From: Kibdelosporangium banguiense
Lineage (GTDB): Bacteria > Actinomycetota > Actinomycetes > Mycobacteriales > Pseudonocardiaceae
Direction: 5' to 3'
DNA length: 64,000 nucleotides
Assembly (NCBI RefSeq): GCF_017876405.1
Contig: NZ_JAGINW010000001.1
Location: forward strand, 4,415,203 to 4,479,202
Position numbers and translations under genes: made by a program. Under the pieces are notes generated by a model, which saw only the letters and a program-made list of their open reading frames with translations, was not told where the DNA came from and did not search any database. This document shows, in pieces, positions 1 through 7,561 of this stretch. Every line of letters begins with the position of its first letter. Position 1 is the first letter of the stretch.

Positions 1-11
1 TGGGCACGGCT

Positions 12-32
12 GCCTCCTCGGGTGCGGGAGGC
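12..32. terminator. Short hairpin past the subtilisin gene
   Basis: GCCTCC at 12-17 pairs with GGAGGC at 27-32 around a 9-base loop. It lies 15 bases past the stop of the minus-strand S8 peptidase gene and could end that transcript. The stem is only 6 bp and there is no clear T-run, so this is a weak call. Confidence 0.3.
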
Positions 33-46
33 CCGCGGTTGCCGTT

Positions 47-1231
47 CTAGGGGGCTTGGACCAGGCCTGCTCCGACGTCTGTAGCTGGCAGCTTAAGGCG
101 GTTGGCGCTCTGCACAAGCCGAGCCCACAGCTCCCATGCGCGGGAACCGTGCTGGGCGGCGATCAGCGCGGCGATCCCGGCGACGTGCGGTGTGGCCATG
201 CTCGTGCCGCGCAGGCGCTTGTGCTGCGCGCCCGGCCAGCTCGAGTAGACGTTGTCGCCCGGGCCCACCACGTCGACCTGGCCGATGATGTCCACGGTGC
301 CACACGAGAAGTCAGTGATCGCTTGGCGTTCGTCGATCGCGCCGACCGACATGATCGACGGGCAGTTGGCCGGGTGACCGACCGAGGCGATGTGACCTGC
401 TGAACGCGAGCTTTCGTTGCCGGCCGCGGCGATGATCAGGGTGCCGCGATCTAGCGCGCGTTTGGCCGCCTGCTCGAAGACTGTGGAGAACGGTGTGTTC
501 GGCTTGGTCGGCGCGCCCAGCGACATCGACACGACGGCACAGCCGTTGGAGATGGCCCACGAAATGCCCGACAGGATGCCGCCGTCCGAACCGGAGCCGC
601 GGTTGCTGAGGACCTTGCCCGCATAGATGTCCGCGTTGAAGGCGACGCCGTAACCCGGCCCGGACGAAGGCTTACGAGGCCCGCACGCGGTGCCGATGCA
701 GTGCGTGCCATGGCCATGGCCGTCCTGCACGTCCTCGCCTTGGATGAATGAGCTTGTGACAACGTTACGTCCGGCGAAATCCGGGTGCTGCACATCGAAT
801 CCCGTGTCCAGCACGGCCACCCGGATACCTGTGGCGTCGATGGTGGACGCGGCCGCGCGGACAGCCTGCAGCCCCCAGGTGAACGTGTTCTCGTCCGACG
901 TCGCGGCCGGCTCTGCCGGTGCCTCGGCGGTGATGGCGTGCACGATCCGCTCGGCTTCCACAGTCGCGATCGGCCCGGGCTCGGCGGCCGCGACCGCGAG
1001 CCGGCTGGCCTGATCCTCAGCCGCACTCACCACGGCGACGCCAAGCTCGTGCAGGATCACGCCGTCCGCGTCGTTGAGCATCGAGGCCACGGACGCGCCC
1101 GCCGAATCGGCCGTACTCGCCATCCGCAGCCCGGCCACGCGCGACATCGCCCTGGCGCCCGCGGCGACCGAGTCGTCTTCGAGCAGGACCAGAAAACGCC
1201 CGGTCAAGCCGGCGTCTTGTGGACTTGTCAT
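47..1231 (-). CDS. S8 family serine peptidase (subtilisin-like, no signal peptide)
   Basis: A 394-residue subtilase. The catalytic triad reads Asp142 (AVLDTGFD), His174 (GHGTHC) and Ser344 (GTSMATPH), with the oxyanion Asn272 in AAAGNE, so it should be an active endopeptidase. Residues 1-120 are a poorly conserved N-terminal segment that could act as a propeptide or docking region. I see no signal peptide and no C-terminal membrane anchor, so it is probably cytoplasmic or non-classically released, unlike mycosins and most secreted actinobacterial subtilisins. The ATG at 1231 follows a GAGGGG stretch. It is divergent from xerC with about 236 bp between them. Family assignment is firm; the physiological substrate is unknown. 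Confidence 0.9.
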   Translation of the reverse strand: MTSPQDAGLTGRFLVLLEDDSVAAGARAMSRVAGLRMASTADSAGASVASMLNDADGVILHELGVAVVSAAEDQASRLAVAAAEPGPIATVEAERIVHAITAEAPAEPAATSDENTFTWGLQAVRAAASTIDATGIRVAVLDTGFDVQHPDFAGRNVVTSSFIQGEDVQDGHGHGTHCIGTACGPRKPSSGPGYGVAFNADIYAGKVLSNRGSGSDGGILSGISWAISNGCAVVSMSLGAPTKPNTPFSTVFEQAAKRALDRGTLIIAAAGNESSRSAGHIASVGHPANCPSIMSVGAIDERQAITDFSCGTVDIIGQVDVVGPGDNVYSSWPGAQHKRLRGTSMATPHVAGIAALIAAQHGSRAWELWARLVQSANRLKLPATDVGAGLVQAP

Positions 1232-1467
1232 GCCGCCCCTCTTTCATGGTGCTCAGATCCCCAGATGTACTCAGGATCGGGACGATCAAGACCCGCGTAA
1301 CGGGGATCACATTGCTCCTTTCGGGCTACTTTCCGGCCCAACTGGCCGACGCTGTGATTCCTGGGCGATCAACACGCCGGTGCGCCGGGTGCTTGACCCT
1401 GTTCTGGGCCTGGCGCAGCGTTGTGGCTGTGCCGCCGACATCGCCACGCCGGGTCGACCTGATCAAG

Positions 1468-2415
1468 GTGCGGGCCGCCCTGCCACCACCCAGCCAGGAG
1501 ATGGTGGACGCGTACGAACGCCATCTGCGGTCCGAACGCGGGCTGTCACCACACACAATTCGAGCGTATGTCGGAGATATTGTCTCCCTTCTTGGTCATG
1601 TGCATGGATTTGACGTGATCGGCACGGGGGAATCGCGGCCACGGCAGGGTTGCGAACTGGATCTCGCCGCGATCCGTGCGTGGCTGGCCGCTCAACGGGC
1701 TGCCGGAACGGGCCGGACCACACTTGCGAGGCGCTCGGCGGCGGCTCGCACCTTCACGGCGTGGGCGCACCGAAGAGGTCACCTGGCGGCCGATCCCGGC
1801 GCACGGCTCGTCGCACCGCGTCCGCAACGTAAGCTTCCCGCTGTGCTGCGCCAGGATCAGGCCGACGACCTGATGCAGGCGTCACAATCCGGTGCCACCG
1901 AGCGGAATGCCGTCGCAATGCGGGATCACGCGATCCTGGAACTGCTATACGCGACCGGTATCCGGGTCTCTGAGCTTTGTGGTCTGGACATTGATGACGT
2001 ACATATGGACCTCCGGGTAGTCCGGGTCATCGGCAAGGGGGACAAGGAAAGGACTGTTCCATTCGGACTCCCCGCGCAGCGCGCCGTGCAGGACTGGCTG
2101 ACGGATGGACGGCCGGAACTGGCAACCGAGACCTCACCGCCCGCGTTGCTCATCGGCGTGCGAGGGGGAAGGCTGCAGCCAGGAAGTGTCCGGCAGATCG
2201 TGCACGACGCCCTCAAGGCGGTGCCCGGGGCGCCGGACCTGGGGCCGCACGGTCTACGCCACACCGCGGCCACCCACTTGCTGGAGGGCGGTGCGGACCT
2301 GCGCAGTGTCCAGGAGCTGCTCGGGCACGCCACCCTTGCCACGACACAGCTTTACACCCACGTGACAGTCGAGAGATTGCGCGCCGTTCACGATCAGGCT
2401 CACCCCAGGTCGTAG
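1468..2415 (+). CDS. xerC: Tyrosine recombinase XerC
   Basis: Site-specific tyrosine recombinase that, with XerD, resolves chromosome dimers at dif near cell division. The N-terminal SAM-like DNA-binding domain begins at VDAYERHLRSERGLSPHT. The catalytic domain carries Arg in GIRVSELCGL, His/Arg in HGLRHTAATH and the final His...Tyr in GHATLATTQLYTHV. The frame is open back to 1219, but only sequence from about GTG 1468 resembles the family, which gives 315 residues, the usual length. GTG codons at 1423 and 1429 are alternative starts. It lies in the conserved backbone position upstream of rpsB and is a housekeeping gene, not a sign of an integrated element. Confidence 0.93.
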   Translation: MRAALPPPSQEMVDAYERHLRSERGLSPHTIRAYVGDIVSLLGHVHGFDVIGTGESRPRQGCELDLAAIRAWLAAQRAAGTGRTTLARRSAAARTFTAWAHRRGHLAADPGARLVAPRPQRKLPAVLRQDQADDLMQASQSGATERNAVAMRDHAILELLYATGIRVSELCGLDIDDVHMDLRVVRVIGKGDKERTVPFGLPAQRAVQDWLTDGRPELATETSPPALLIGVRGGRLQPGSVRQIVHDALKAVPGAPDLGPHGLRHTAATHLLEGGADLRSVQELLGHATLATTQLYTHVTVERLRAVHDQAHPRS

Positions 2416-4030
2416 CGGTAATCGTGTTCCGGCGAGTGGTACTGCGCGACGCGCCGTGACAATTTGAACGCACTAGGGGGCGAGATGGGCACGGAAAGCT
2501 CCTAAGCTGGACGGCATGTCGCGCGGCTCCAGGCTGGATCAGGTCACCCCCGATCCAACGAGATCGGATAACGCAGGGAGAGGTTCTCGCACTGTGGCCG
2601 TACCCGAGCCCGAGAAGCCGACAACAAACGGGCGCGCCACCCCGTACGGCGTCGGCCAGCCGAACGGCGTTCTCCCGGGCGACCACCGAACCGCCGACGA
2701 TGTCGAAGCCGGCATCGTCGCGCTGTGGACCGAGTACGGCAAAGAGCGTGACCAGCCGCTGCGCGACCGGCTCGTCCTGCACTACGCGCCCCTGGTCAAG
2801 TACGTCGCCGGCCGTGTCGGCACCGGCCTGCCCGCCCACGTCGATGTCGGCGATCTGATCCAGTCGGGCATCTTCGGCCTGGTCGACGCGATCGAGAAGT
2901 TCGAGCCCGAACGCGGCCTGAAGTTCGAGACCTACGCCATGCAGCGCATCCGCGGCGCCATCCTCGACGACCTGCGCTCCCAGGACTGGGTGCCCCGCTC
3001 GGTGCGCGGCCGGGCCCGCGAGGTCGAACGCGCCCTGGAGCGCCTGGGCGCCAAACTGCAGCGCCAGCCCAGCGACGCCGAGCTCGCCGCCGAACTGGAC
3101 ATCAGCGTCAAGGACCTGCACGAGCTCTACGCCCAGCTCCAGCTCACCAGCGTCGTCGCCCTCGACGAACTGGTCGCCGCCGGCCGCGGCACCGCCTCGC
3201 TGGCCGAGACCCTGCCCGACGAAGGCGCCGAAGACCCGGTTGCCACCCTGGTCGACCTCGACAACCGCCGCCAGCTCGCCGGCGCCATCGAACAGCTCAC
3301 CGAGCGTGACCGAATCGTGGTCACCCTCTACTACTTCGAGAACCTGACCCTCGCCGAGATCGGCAAGGTCCTCGGCGTCACCGAGTCCCGCGTCTGCCAG
3401 CTGCACACCCGCGCCGTCCTGCGCCTGCGCGCCAAACTCGTCGAACAGTCCGACGCCTGAGACGCTGGCCTGGCGCGAGTAGCCGGGAAGCCCGCTCGCC
3501 TCGTGCAGGTTGATTCGCCTGCGGTTCTGGAGCGTCGCGGCTGATGGCAGTAGGCGGACTCGGCCGCGGGGAGTGACCAGTCCGAGCGGGTCGAGGTAGT
3601 CGGGGCCTCGGCGGGCGCCCCAGTGCAAGCAGGCCGGTTGGCACTGGTCATGGCCTGGCAGGAGGTGGCCGATCACAGTGCCGCGCTGCACCCGTTGGCC
3701 TCGGACGACCGCAGGAGTGACGGGTTCGTAGGTCGTGCGTAGGCCGCCAGGGTGTTCGAGGGAGACCAGCGGCCTGTCCACGACTGTGCCTGCGAAGACC
3801 ACGAATCCGTCGCCTGCTGCGCGCACGGTTTGGCCGGGTGTGCCGCCGAGGTCGACGCCGCGGTGGCCCGGTCCGTAGGGCGAAGCGGGGGCTATGTAGG
3901 GCCGTACTACGGGGTGCGGTGTGAGCGGCCAGCCGAATCGTGCCCGGGGAGCGACAGGCGCTGCCGCCTGGGCGGGCGCAGTCAGCAGCAACACCAGCAT
4001 CAGGGCTGTGAGCTGCAGGGATGTGCGCAT
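2213..4030 (-). CDS. M23 family metallopeptidase lacking its own stop codon
   Basis: Secreted LytM-type peptidoglycan endopeptidase. A signal peptide (MRTSLQLTALMLVLLLTAPA) is followed by an M23 fold with the zinc ligands in HRGVDLGG and the final His in CLHWGARRG. The recognisable protein ends near VRLLP, about residue 160 (around 3553), as usual for short actinobacterial M23 proteins beside rpsB. No in-frame stop follows. The frame runs on to 2213, antisense to all of whiG and the 3' end of xerC, which would give 605 residues. The frame is codon-aligned with whiG, and only sense codons CTA, TTA or TCA would stop it. These are rare in GC-rich genes, so the long tail is probably fortuitous and the native stop was lost by mutation or sequence error. 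The function is firm; the C-terminus is doubtful. Confidence 0.6.
   Translation of the reverse strand: MRTSLQLTALMLVLLLTAPAQAAAPVAPRARFGWPLTPHPVVRPYIAPASPYGPGHRGVDLGGTPGQTVRAAGDGFVVFAGTVVDRPLVSLEHPGGLRTTYEPVTPAVVRGQRVQRGTVIGHLLPGHDQCQPACLHWGARRGPDYLDPLGLVTPRGRVRLLPSAATLQNRRRINLHEASGLPGYSRQASVSGVGLFDEFGAQAQDGAGVQLADAGLGDAEDLADLGEGQVLEVVEGDHDSVTLGELFDGAGELAAVVEVDQGGNRVFGAFVGQGLGQRGGAAAGGDQFVEGDDAGELELGVELVQVLDADVQFGGELGVAGLALQFGAQALQGAFDLAGPAAHRAGHPVLGAQVVEDGAADALHGVGLELQAAFGLELLDRVDQAEDARLDQIADIDVGGQAGADTAGDVLDQGRVVQDEPVAQRLVTLFAVLGPQRDDAGFDIVGGSVVARENAVRLADAVRGGAPVCCRLLGLGYGHSARTSPCVIRSRWIGGDLIQPGAARHAVQLRSFPCPSRPLVRSNCHGASRSTTRRNTITATTWGEPDRERRAISRLSRGCKAVSWQGWRARAAPGHCAGPHRPPASGWPRCGVDRAAPGPAPRAPP
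2516..3460 (+). CDS. whiG: RNA polymerase sigma factor of the FliA/WhiG family
   Basis: Group 3 sigma-70 factor, 314 residues. Region 2 contains GDLIQSGIFGLVDAIEKF and KFETYAMQRIRGAILDD, followed by the family-typical DWVPRSVRGRAREVERAL. Region 3 contains QRQPSDAELAAELDIS, and region 4 has the helix-turn-helix LAEIGKVLGVTESRVCQLHTRA. In Streptomyces, WhiG commits aerial hyphae to sporulation, and in other actinobacteria relatives serve motility or development. Residues 1-70 are a variable Pro/Thr-rich tail; GTG 2594 would remove most of it and is an alternative start. The neighbouring xerC and rpsB place it in the conserved backbone position. It converges on the M23 gene. Confidence 0.93.
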   Translation: MSRGSRLDQVTPDPTRSDNAGRGSRTVAVPEPEKPTTNGRATPYGVGQPNGVLPGDHRTADDVEAGIVALWTEYGKERDQPLRDRLVLHYAPLVKYVAGRVGTGLPAHVDVGDLIQSGIFGLVDAIEKFEPERGLKFETYAMQRIRGAILDDLRSQDWVPRSVRGRAREVERALERLGAKLQRQPSDAELAAELDISVKDLHELYAQLQLTSVVALDELVAAGRGTASLAETLPDEGAEDPVATLVDLDNRRQLAGAIEQLTERDRIVVTLYYFENLTLAEIGKVLGVTESRVCQLHTRAVLRLRAKLVEQSDA

Positions 4031-4374
4031 GGGTCCAGCCTGCCGGGGCTCCGGTGGGGGCGGGAGTGGCTGAATGAAAACTGTGGATAAGGGGGCTGCC
4101 TGTGGACAAGTCGCGCTTGAGGGGGTAGAGCGAGTAATGGGTTGTCGGACGGGCGGCGTACACTGCTCACGCGGCCCGTGGATTCACGGGGCGACTTCGC
4201 GTGCCAGTACGACCGGCCTTCAGCCGGTAACGACGTTCGCCGGTCCCATTGGGTTGGGTGCGGACGCCGGTACTGCCACCAGGGCGGCAGACCACCCGGT
4301 CAGTCGCGAAAACCGACCAGCGTGCCGGGCCACTCGGACCGGCATGCCCGAGCAGAAGAGGTGCGAATCCGGCC
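4031..4374. other. Divergent intergenic region and rpsB leader
   Basis: 344 bases without a gene between the M23 start and rpsB. The left part holds two DnaA-box sequences (4082-4109). A TACACT at 4159-4164 fits a minus-10 hexamer for rpsB, without a convincing minus-35. The remaining 210 bases before the rpsB ATG are rich in short inverted repeats such as GACCGGC/GCCGGT and would form a long structured leader. Ribosomal protein S2 autoregulates its operon through the leader in other bacteria, but I do not recognise a named motif here. Confidence 0.4.
4082..4109. other. Pair of DnaA-box sequences
   Basis: TGTGGATAA at 4082-4090 is the exact complement of the Escherichia coli DnaA box TTATCCACA. 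TGTGGACAA at 4101-4109 is the exact complement of TTGTCCACA, the box favoured in GC-rich actinobacteria. They have the same orientation and start 19 bp apart, in the spacer upstream of rpsB. dnaA and dnaN are not nearby, so this is not oriC. It could titrate DnaA or tie rpsB transcription to replication. Confidence 0.5.
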
Positions 4375-5205
4375 ATGGCCGTCGTCACCATGAGGCAGTT
4401 GCTCGACTCCGGCGTGCACTTCGGGCACCAGACCCGCCGCTGGAACCCGAAGATGAAGCGCTTCATCTTCACCGAGCGCAACGGCATCTACATCATCGAC
4501 CTGCAGCAGACGCTGACCTACATCGACCGCGCCTTCGAGTTCGTCAAGGAGACGGTCGCGCACGGTGGGTCCATCCTGTTCGTGGGTACCAAGAAGCAGG
4601 CGCAGGAGGCCATCGCCAACGAGGCCCTGCGCGTGGGCATGCCCTTCGTCAACCAGCGCTGGCTCGGCGGCATGCTGACCAACTTCTCCACCGTGCACAA
4701 GCGCCTGCAGCGGCTCAAGGAACTCGAGTCGATGGAGCAGACCGGCGGCTTCCAGGGGCTGACCAAGAAAGAGATCCTCATGCTCACGCGTGAGAAGGAC
4801 AAGCTGGAGCGCACGCTCGGCGGTATCCGCGACATGTCCAAGGTGCCCAGCGCCGTCTGGATCGTGGACACCAAGAAGGAGCACATCGCCGTCGGCGAGG
4901 CCCGCAAGCTCAACATCCCGGTCGTGGCCATCCTGGACACCAACTGCGACCCGGACGAGGTCGACTACCCGATCCCGGGCAACGACGACGCCATTCGTTC
5001 GGCCGCGCTGCTGACCAAGGTCGTGGCCGAGGCCGCGGCTGCCGGCCTGATCGCCCGGTCCGGGCGCAACGGCTCGGCGGTCGAGGGTGAGGACAAGCCC
5101 GAGCCCGGTGCCGCCGAGGAGCCGTTGCCGGAGTGGGAGCGCGACCTGCTGGTCAGCGCCACCGCGGACGCCGGTGACGCGCCGGCTGCCAAGCCCGAAG
5201 CCTGA
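4375..5205 (+). CDS. rpsB: 30S ribosomal protein S2
   Basis: Small-subunit ribosomal protein S2, 276 residues, bound on the back of the 30S subunit near S1 and the platform. Family signatures are LLDSGVHFGHQTRRWNPKM, GIYIIDLQQT, FVNQRWLGGMLTN and IPVVAILDTNCDPDEVDYPIPGND. The ATG at 4375 gives the canonical start MAVVTMRQLL; upstream codons in frame to 4249 are leader. A variable acidic C-terminal tail of about 45 residues is normal for actinobacteria. It is followed by a hairpin and tsf, the standard rpsB-tsf operon. Confidence 0.98.
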   Translation: MAVVTMRQLLDSGVHFGHQTRRWNPKMKRFIFTERNGIYIIDLQQTLTYIDRAFEFVKETVAHGGSILFVGTKKQAQEAIANEALRVGMPFVNQRWLGGMLTNFSTVHKRLQRLKELESMEQTGGFQGLTKKEILMLTREKDKLERTLGGIRDMSKVPSAVWIVDTKKEHIAVGEARKLNIPVVAILDTNCDPDEVDYPIPGNDDAIRSAALLTKVVAEAAAAGLIARSGRNGSAVEGEDKPEPGAAEEPLPEWERDLLVSATADAGDAPAAKPEA

Positions 5206-5221
5206 TCCACCCCTTCACTCT

Positions 5222-5253
5222 GGTGCCCGCTCCTGCGAGAAGGGGCGGGCACC
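5222..5253 (+). terminator. rpsB-tsf intergenic hairpin (attenuator-like)
   Basis: GGTGCCCGCTCCT at 5222-5234 pairs with AGGGGCGGGCACC at 5241-5253 across a 6-base loop, a 13-bp stem with one G-T wobble. No T-run follows, and tsf begins 28 bases later. A partial terminator or RNA processing site between rpsB and tsf would let the cell make S2 and EF-Ts in different amounts. Confidence 0.55.
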
Positions 5254-5281
5254 GCACCGAACAAGGACGGAAAAACGCACG

Positions 5282-6097
5282 ATGGCGAACTACACCGCCG
5301 CGGACGTCGCGCGGCTGCGTAAGCTCACCGGCGCCGGAATGATGGACTGTAAGAAGGCCCTGGAGGAGTCGGACGGCGACTTCGACAAGGCTGTCGAGTT
5401 CCTGCGCATCAAGGGTGCGAAGGACGTCGGCAAGCGCGCCGAGCGCGCCACCGCGAACGGCCTGGTCGTCGCGGACGGCGGCGTGATGGTCGAGCTGCGC
5501 TGCGAGACCGACTTCGTCGCCAAGAACACCGAGTTCCAGGAGCTGGCTAACCGGATCCTGGCGGTCGCCAAGGCCACCAAGCCCGCCGACGTCGAGGTCC
5601 TCAAGACCGCCGACCTCGACGGCCAGTCGGTCGCCGACGCCGTGCAGGCGCTGTCGGCCAAGATCGGCGAGAAGCTGGAGCTGGCCAAGGTCGTCGTGCT
5701 CGACGGCCCGGTCGCGCTCTACCTGCACAAGCGTTCGGCCGACCTGCCGCCCGCCGTGGGTGTGCTGGTCGAGTACCAGGGTGAGAACGCCGAGGCCGCT
5801 CGCGGTGCCGCGATGCAGGTCGCCGCGCTGAAGGCCAAGTGGGTCACCCGTGACGAGGTCCCCGAGGACCTGGTCGCCAACGAGCGCCGGATCGCCGAGG
5901 AGACCGCTCGCGAGGAGGGCAAGCCGGAAGGCGCGCTGCCCAAGATCGTCGAGGGTCGCGTGAACGGCTTCTTCAAGGACGTCGTGCTGCTCGACCAGCC
6001 GTCGGTCACCGACTCCAAGAAGACCGTCAAGGCTCTGCTGGACGAGGCCGGTGTCACCGTGACCCGCTTCGCCCGCTTCGAGGTCGGCCAGGCCTGA
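5282..6097 (+). CDS. tsf: Translation elongation factor Ts
   Basis: Guanine nucleotide exchange factor that releases GDP from EF-Tu. It has 271 residues, the usual actinobacterial length. The N-terminal UBA-like domain has the signature LRKLTGAGMMDCKKALEES. The core domain carries VELRCETDFVAKN, and the C-terminal part ends VTVTRFARFEVGQA. The ATG at 5282 gives MANYTAADV, the conserved start. It is the second gene of the rpsB-tsf operon. A hairpin at 6134-6178 separates it from pyrH. Confidence 0.98.
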   Translation: MANYTAADVARLRKLTGAGMMDCKKALEESDGDFDKAVEFLRIKGAKDVGKRAERATANGLVVADGGVMVELRCETDFVAKNTEFQELANRILAVAKATKPADVEVLKTADLDGQSVADAVQALSAKIGEKLELAKVVVLDGPVALYLHKRSADLPPAVGVLVEYQGENAEAARGAAMQVAALKAKWVTRDEVPEDLVANERRIAEETAREEGKPEGALPKIVEGRVNGFFKDVVLLDQPSVTDSKKTVKALLDEAGVTVTRFARFEVGQA

Positions 6098-6133
6098 CCC
6101 AAGCAACTGGGCAAAACGAGCGATGACAGCATG

Positions 6134-6178
6134 GGCGGGGTCGTGGACGGCGTTTTTTCTCTCGTCCATGGCCCCGCC
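6134..6178. terminator. Large hairpin between tsf and pyrH
   Basis: GGCGGGG (6134-6140) plus CGTGGACG (6142-6149) pair with CGTCCATG (6163-6170) plus CCCCGCC (6172-6178), a 16-position stem with one wobble and one mismatch. The 13-base loop contains six consecutive T. It ends 28 bases before the pyrH GTG, close to its GGAGGAG ribosome site. It probably ends or attenuates the rpsB-tsf transcript. The T tract lies in the loop, not after the stem, so it is not a standard intrinsic terminator. Confidence 0.5.
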
Positions 6179-6205
6179 GTCGCATGCAACGCCGCAGGAG
6201 GAGAT

Positions 6206-6949
6206 GTGACCGAACCCGCGAAACCGTTCCGCAGAGTGCTGCTCAAGCTCGGTGGTGAGATGTTCGGCGGTGGTGCCGTCGGTGTGGATCCCGATGTGGT
6301 GCAGACGGTCGCCCGGCAGATCGCCGAGGTGGTCCGGGCGGGCACCCAGGTCGCGATCGTGATCGGTGGCGGCAACTTCTTCCGGGGTGCCGAGCTGCAG
6401 CAGCGGGGCATGGACCGGGCGCGGGCCGACTACATGGCGATGCTGGGCACCGTGATGAACTGCCTGGCACTGCAGGACTTCCTCGAACAGGCCGAGGGCG
6501 TCGAGACGCGGGTGCAGACCGCGATCACGATGAGCCAGGTCGCCGAGGCCTACATCCCGCGCCGGGCGATCCGGCACCTGGAGAAGGGCCGTGTGGTGAT
6601 CTTCGGCGGCGGTACGGGCATGCCGTACTTCTCCACCGACACCACGGCCGCACAGCGTGCGCTGGAGATCGGCTGCGAGGTCGTGCTGATGGCCAAGGCA
6701 GTCGACGGCGTCTACACCGCGGACCCGAAGAAAGACCCCAGCGCCAAGATGTTCGAGAGCATCACGCACCGCGAGGCGCTCGAGCGGGACCTGCGCGTGG
6801 CCGACACGACCGCGTTCAGCCTGTGCATGGACAACAACATGCCGATCGTCGTGTTCAACCTGCTGACCGAGGGCAACATCGCCCGTGCGGTGCGCGGTGA
6901 GAGGATCGGCACGCTGGTGAGCACACCTGGGAGTACGGTTCCGGTCTAG
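6206..6949 (+). CDS. pyrH: UMP kinase
   Basis: Bacterial-type UMP kinase (amino acid kinase fold), converting UMP to UDP for pyrimidine nucleotide synthesis. It is 247 residues. The N-terminal nucleotide site is RVLLKLGGEMFGG, followed by VIGGGNFFRG, MDRARADYMAMLGTVMN and VVIFGGGTGMPYFSTDT. GTG 6206 is chosen because a GGAGGAG ribosome site precedes it and the protein then starts just before the kinase core. The frame is open to 6131, but that overlaps the hairpin. It precedes frr and cdsA in the classical order. Confidence 0.97.
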   Translation: MTEPAKPFRRVLLKLGGEMFGGGAVGVDPDVVQTVARQIAEVVRAGTQVAIVIGGGNFFRGAELQQRGMDRARADYMAMLGTVMNCLALQDFLEQAEGVETRVQTAITMSQVAEAYIPRRAIRHLEKGRVVIFGGGTGMPYFSTDTTAAQRALEIGCEVVLMAKAVDGVYTADPKKDPSAKMFESITHREALERDLRVADTTAFSLCMDNNMPIVVFNLLTEGNIARAVRGERIGTLVSTPGSTVPV

Positions 6950-7003
6950 CCGGGGCCGGTTGGCAATTCTCAGTCCCATGAACGGCACGAGCAAGGAGCA
7001 GCC

Positions 7004-7561
7004 GTGATCGACGAGACACTCCTCGACGCCGAGGAGAAAATGGAAAAGGCGGTATCGGTCGCCAAGGAGGACCTCGCCGCGGTACGCACCGGCCGGGCCA
7101 CCCCGACCATGTTCTCCCGCATCGTCGTCGACTACTACGGTTCACCGACGCCGTTGAACCAGCTCGCCGGGATCAACATCCCCGAGGCCAGGATGGCCGT
7201 CGTCAAGCCGTACGACGTCAGCCAGCTCGGGGCGATCGAGAAGGCGATCAGGGACTCCGACCTCGGTGTGAACCCGAGCAACGACGGCAGCATCATCCGC
7301 ATCGTCATCCCGCAGCTCTCCGAGGAGCGCCGCCGGGAGATGGTGAAGGTGGCCAAGGGCAAGGGCGAGGACGCCAAGATCTCGATCCGCAACATCCGCC
7401 GCAAGGCCAACGAGGAGTTGCACCGCATCGCCAAGGACGGCGAGGCCGGTGAGGACGACGTGGCACGCGCCGAGAAGGAGTTGCAGCACGTCACCGACAA
7501 GTACGTCGCGCAGGTGGACGAGCTTGTGAAGCACAAAGAAGCAGAGCTTCTCGAGGTCTAG
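7004..7561 (+). CDS. frr: Ribosome recycling factor
   Basis: Splits post-termination ribosomes together with EF-G. It is 185 residues, full length. The protein starts MIDETLLDAEEKMEKAV, with the family motif DLAAVRTGRATPTMFSRI and the conserved PLNQLAGINIPEARMAVVKPYD hinge region. The C-terminal three-helix-bundle part contains RREMVKVAKGKGEDAKISIRN. GTG is the start codon. The stop TAG is immediately followed by the TTG start of cdsA, so the two are translationally coupled. Confidence 0.98.
   Translation: MIDETLLDAEEKMEKAVSVAKEDLAAVRTGRATPTMFSRIVVDYYGSPTPLNQLAGINIPEARMAVVKPYDVSQLGAIEKAIRDSDLGVNPSNDGSIIRIVIPQLSEERRREMVKVAKGKGEDAKISIRNIRRKANEELHRIAKDGEAGEDDVARAEKELQHVTDKYVAQVDELVKHKEAELLEV

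Noticed and set aside
1468..2415. Integrase of a mobile element
   Set aside because: It matches XerC in sequence and backbone position, with no att repeats or excisionase nearby.
5153..6994. 613-codon minus-strand frame across tsf and pyrH
   Set aside because: It is a codon-phase shadow of real genes; composition is high in His, Asp and Leu with no domain, and stops are avoided only because sense genes avoid rare codons.
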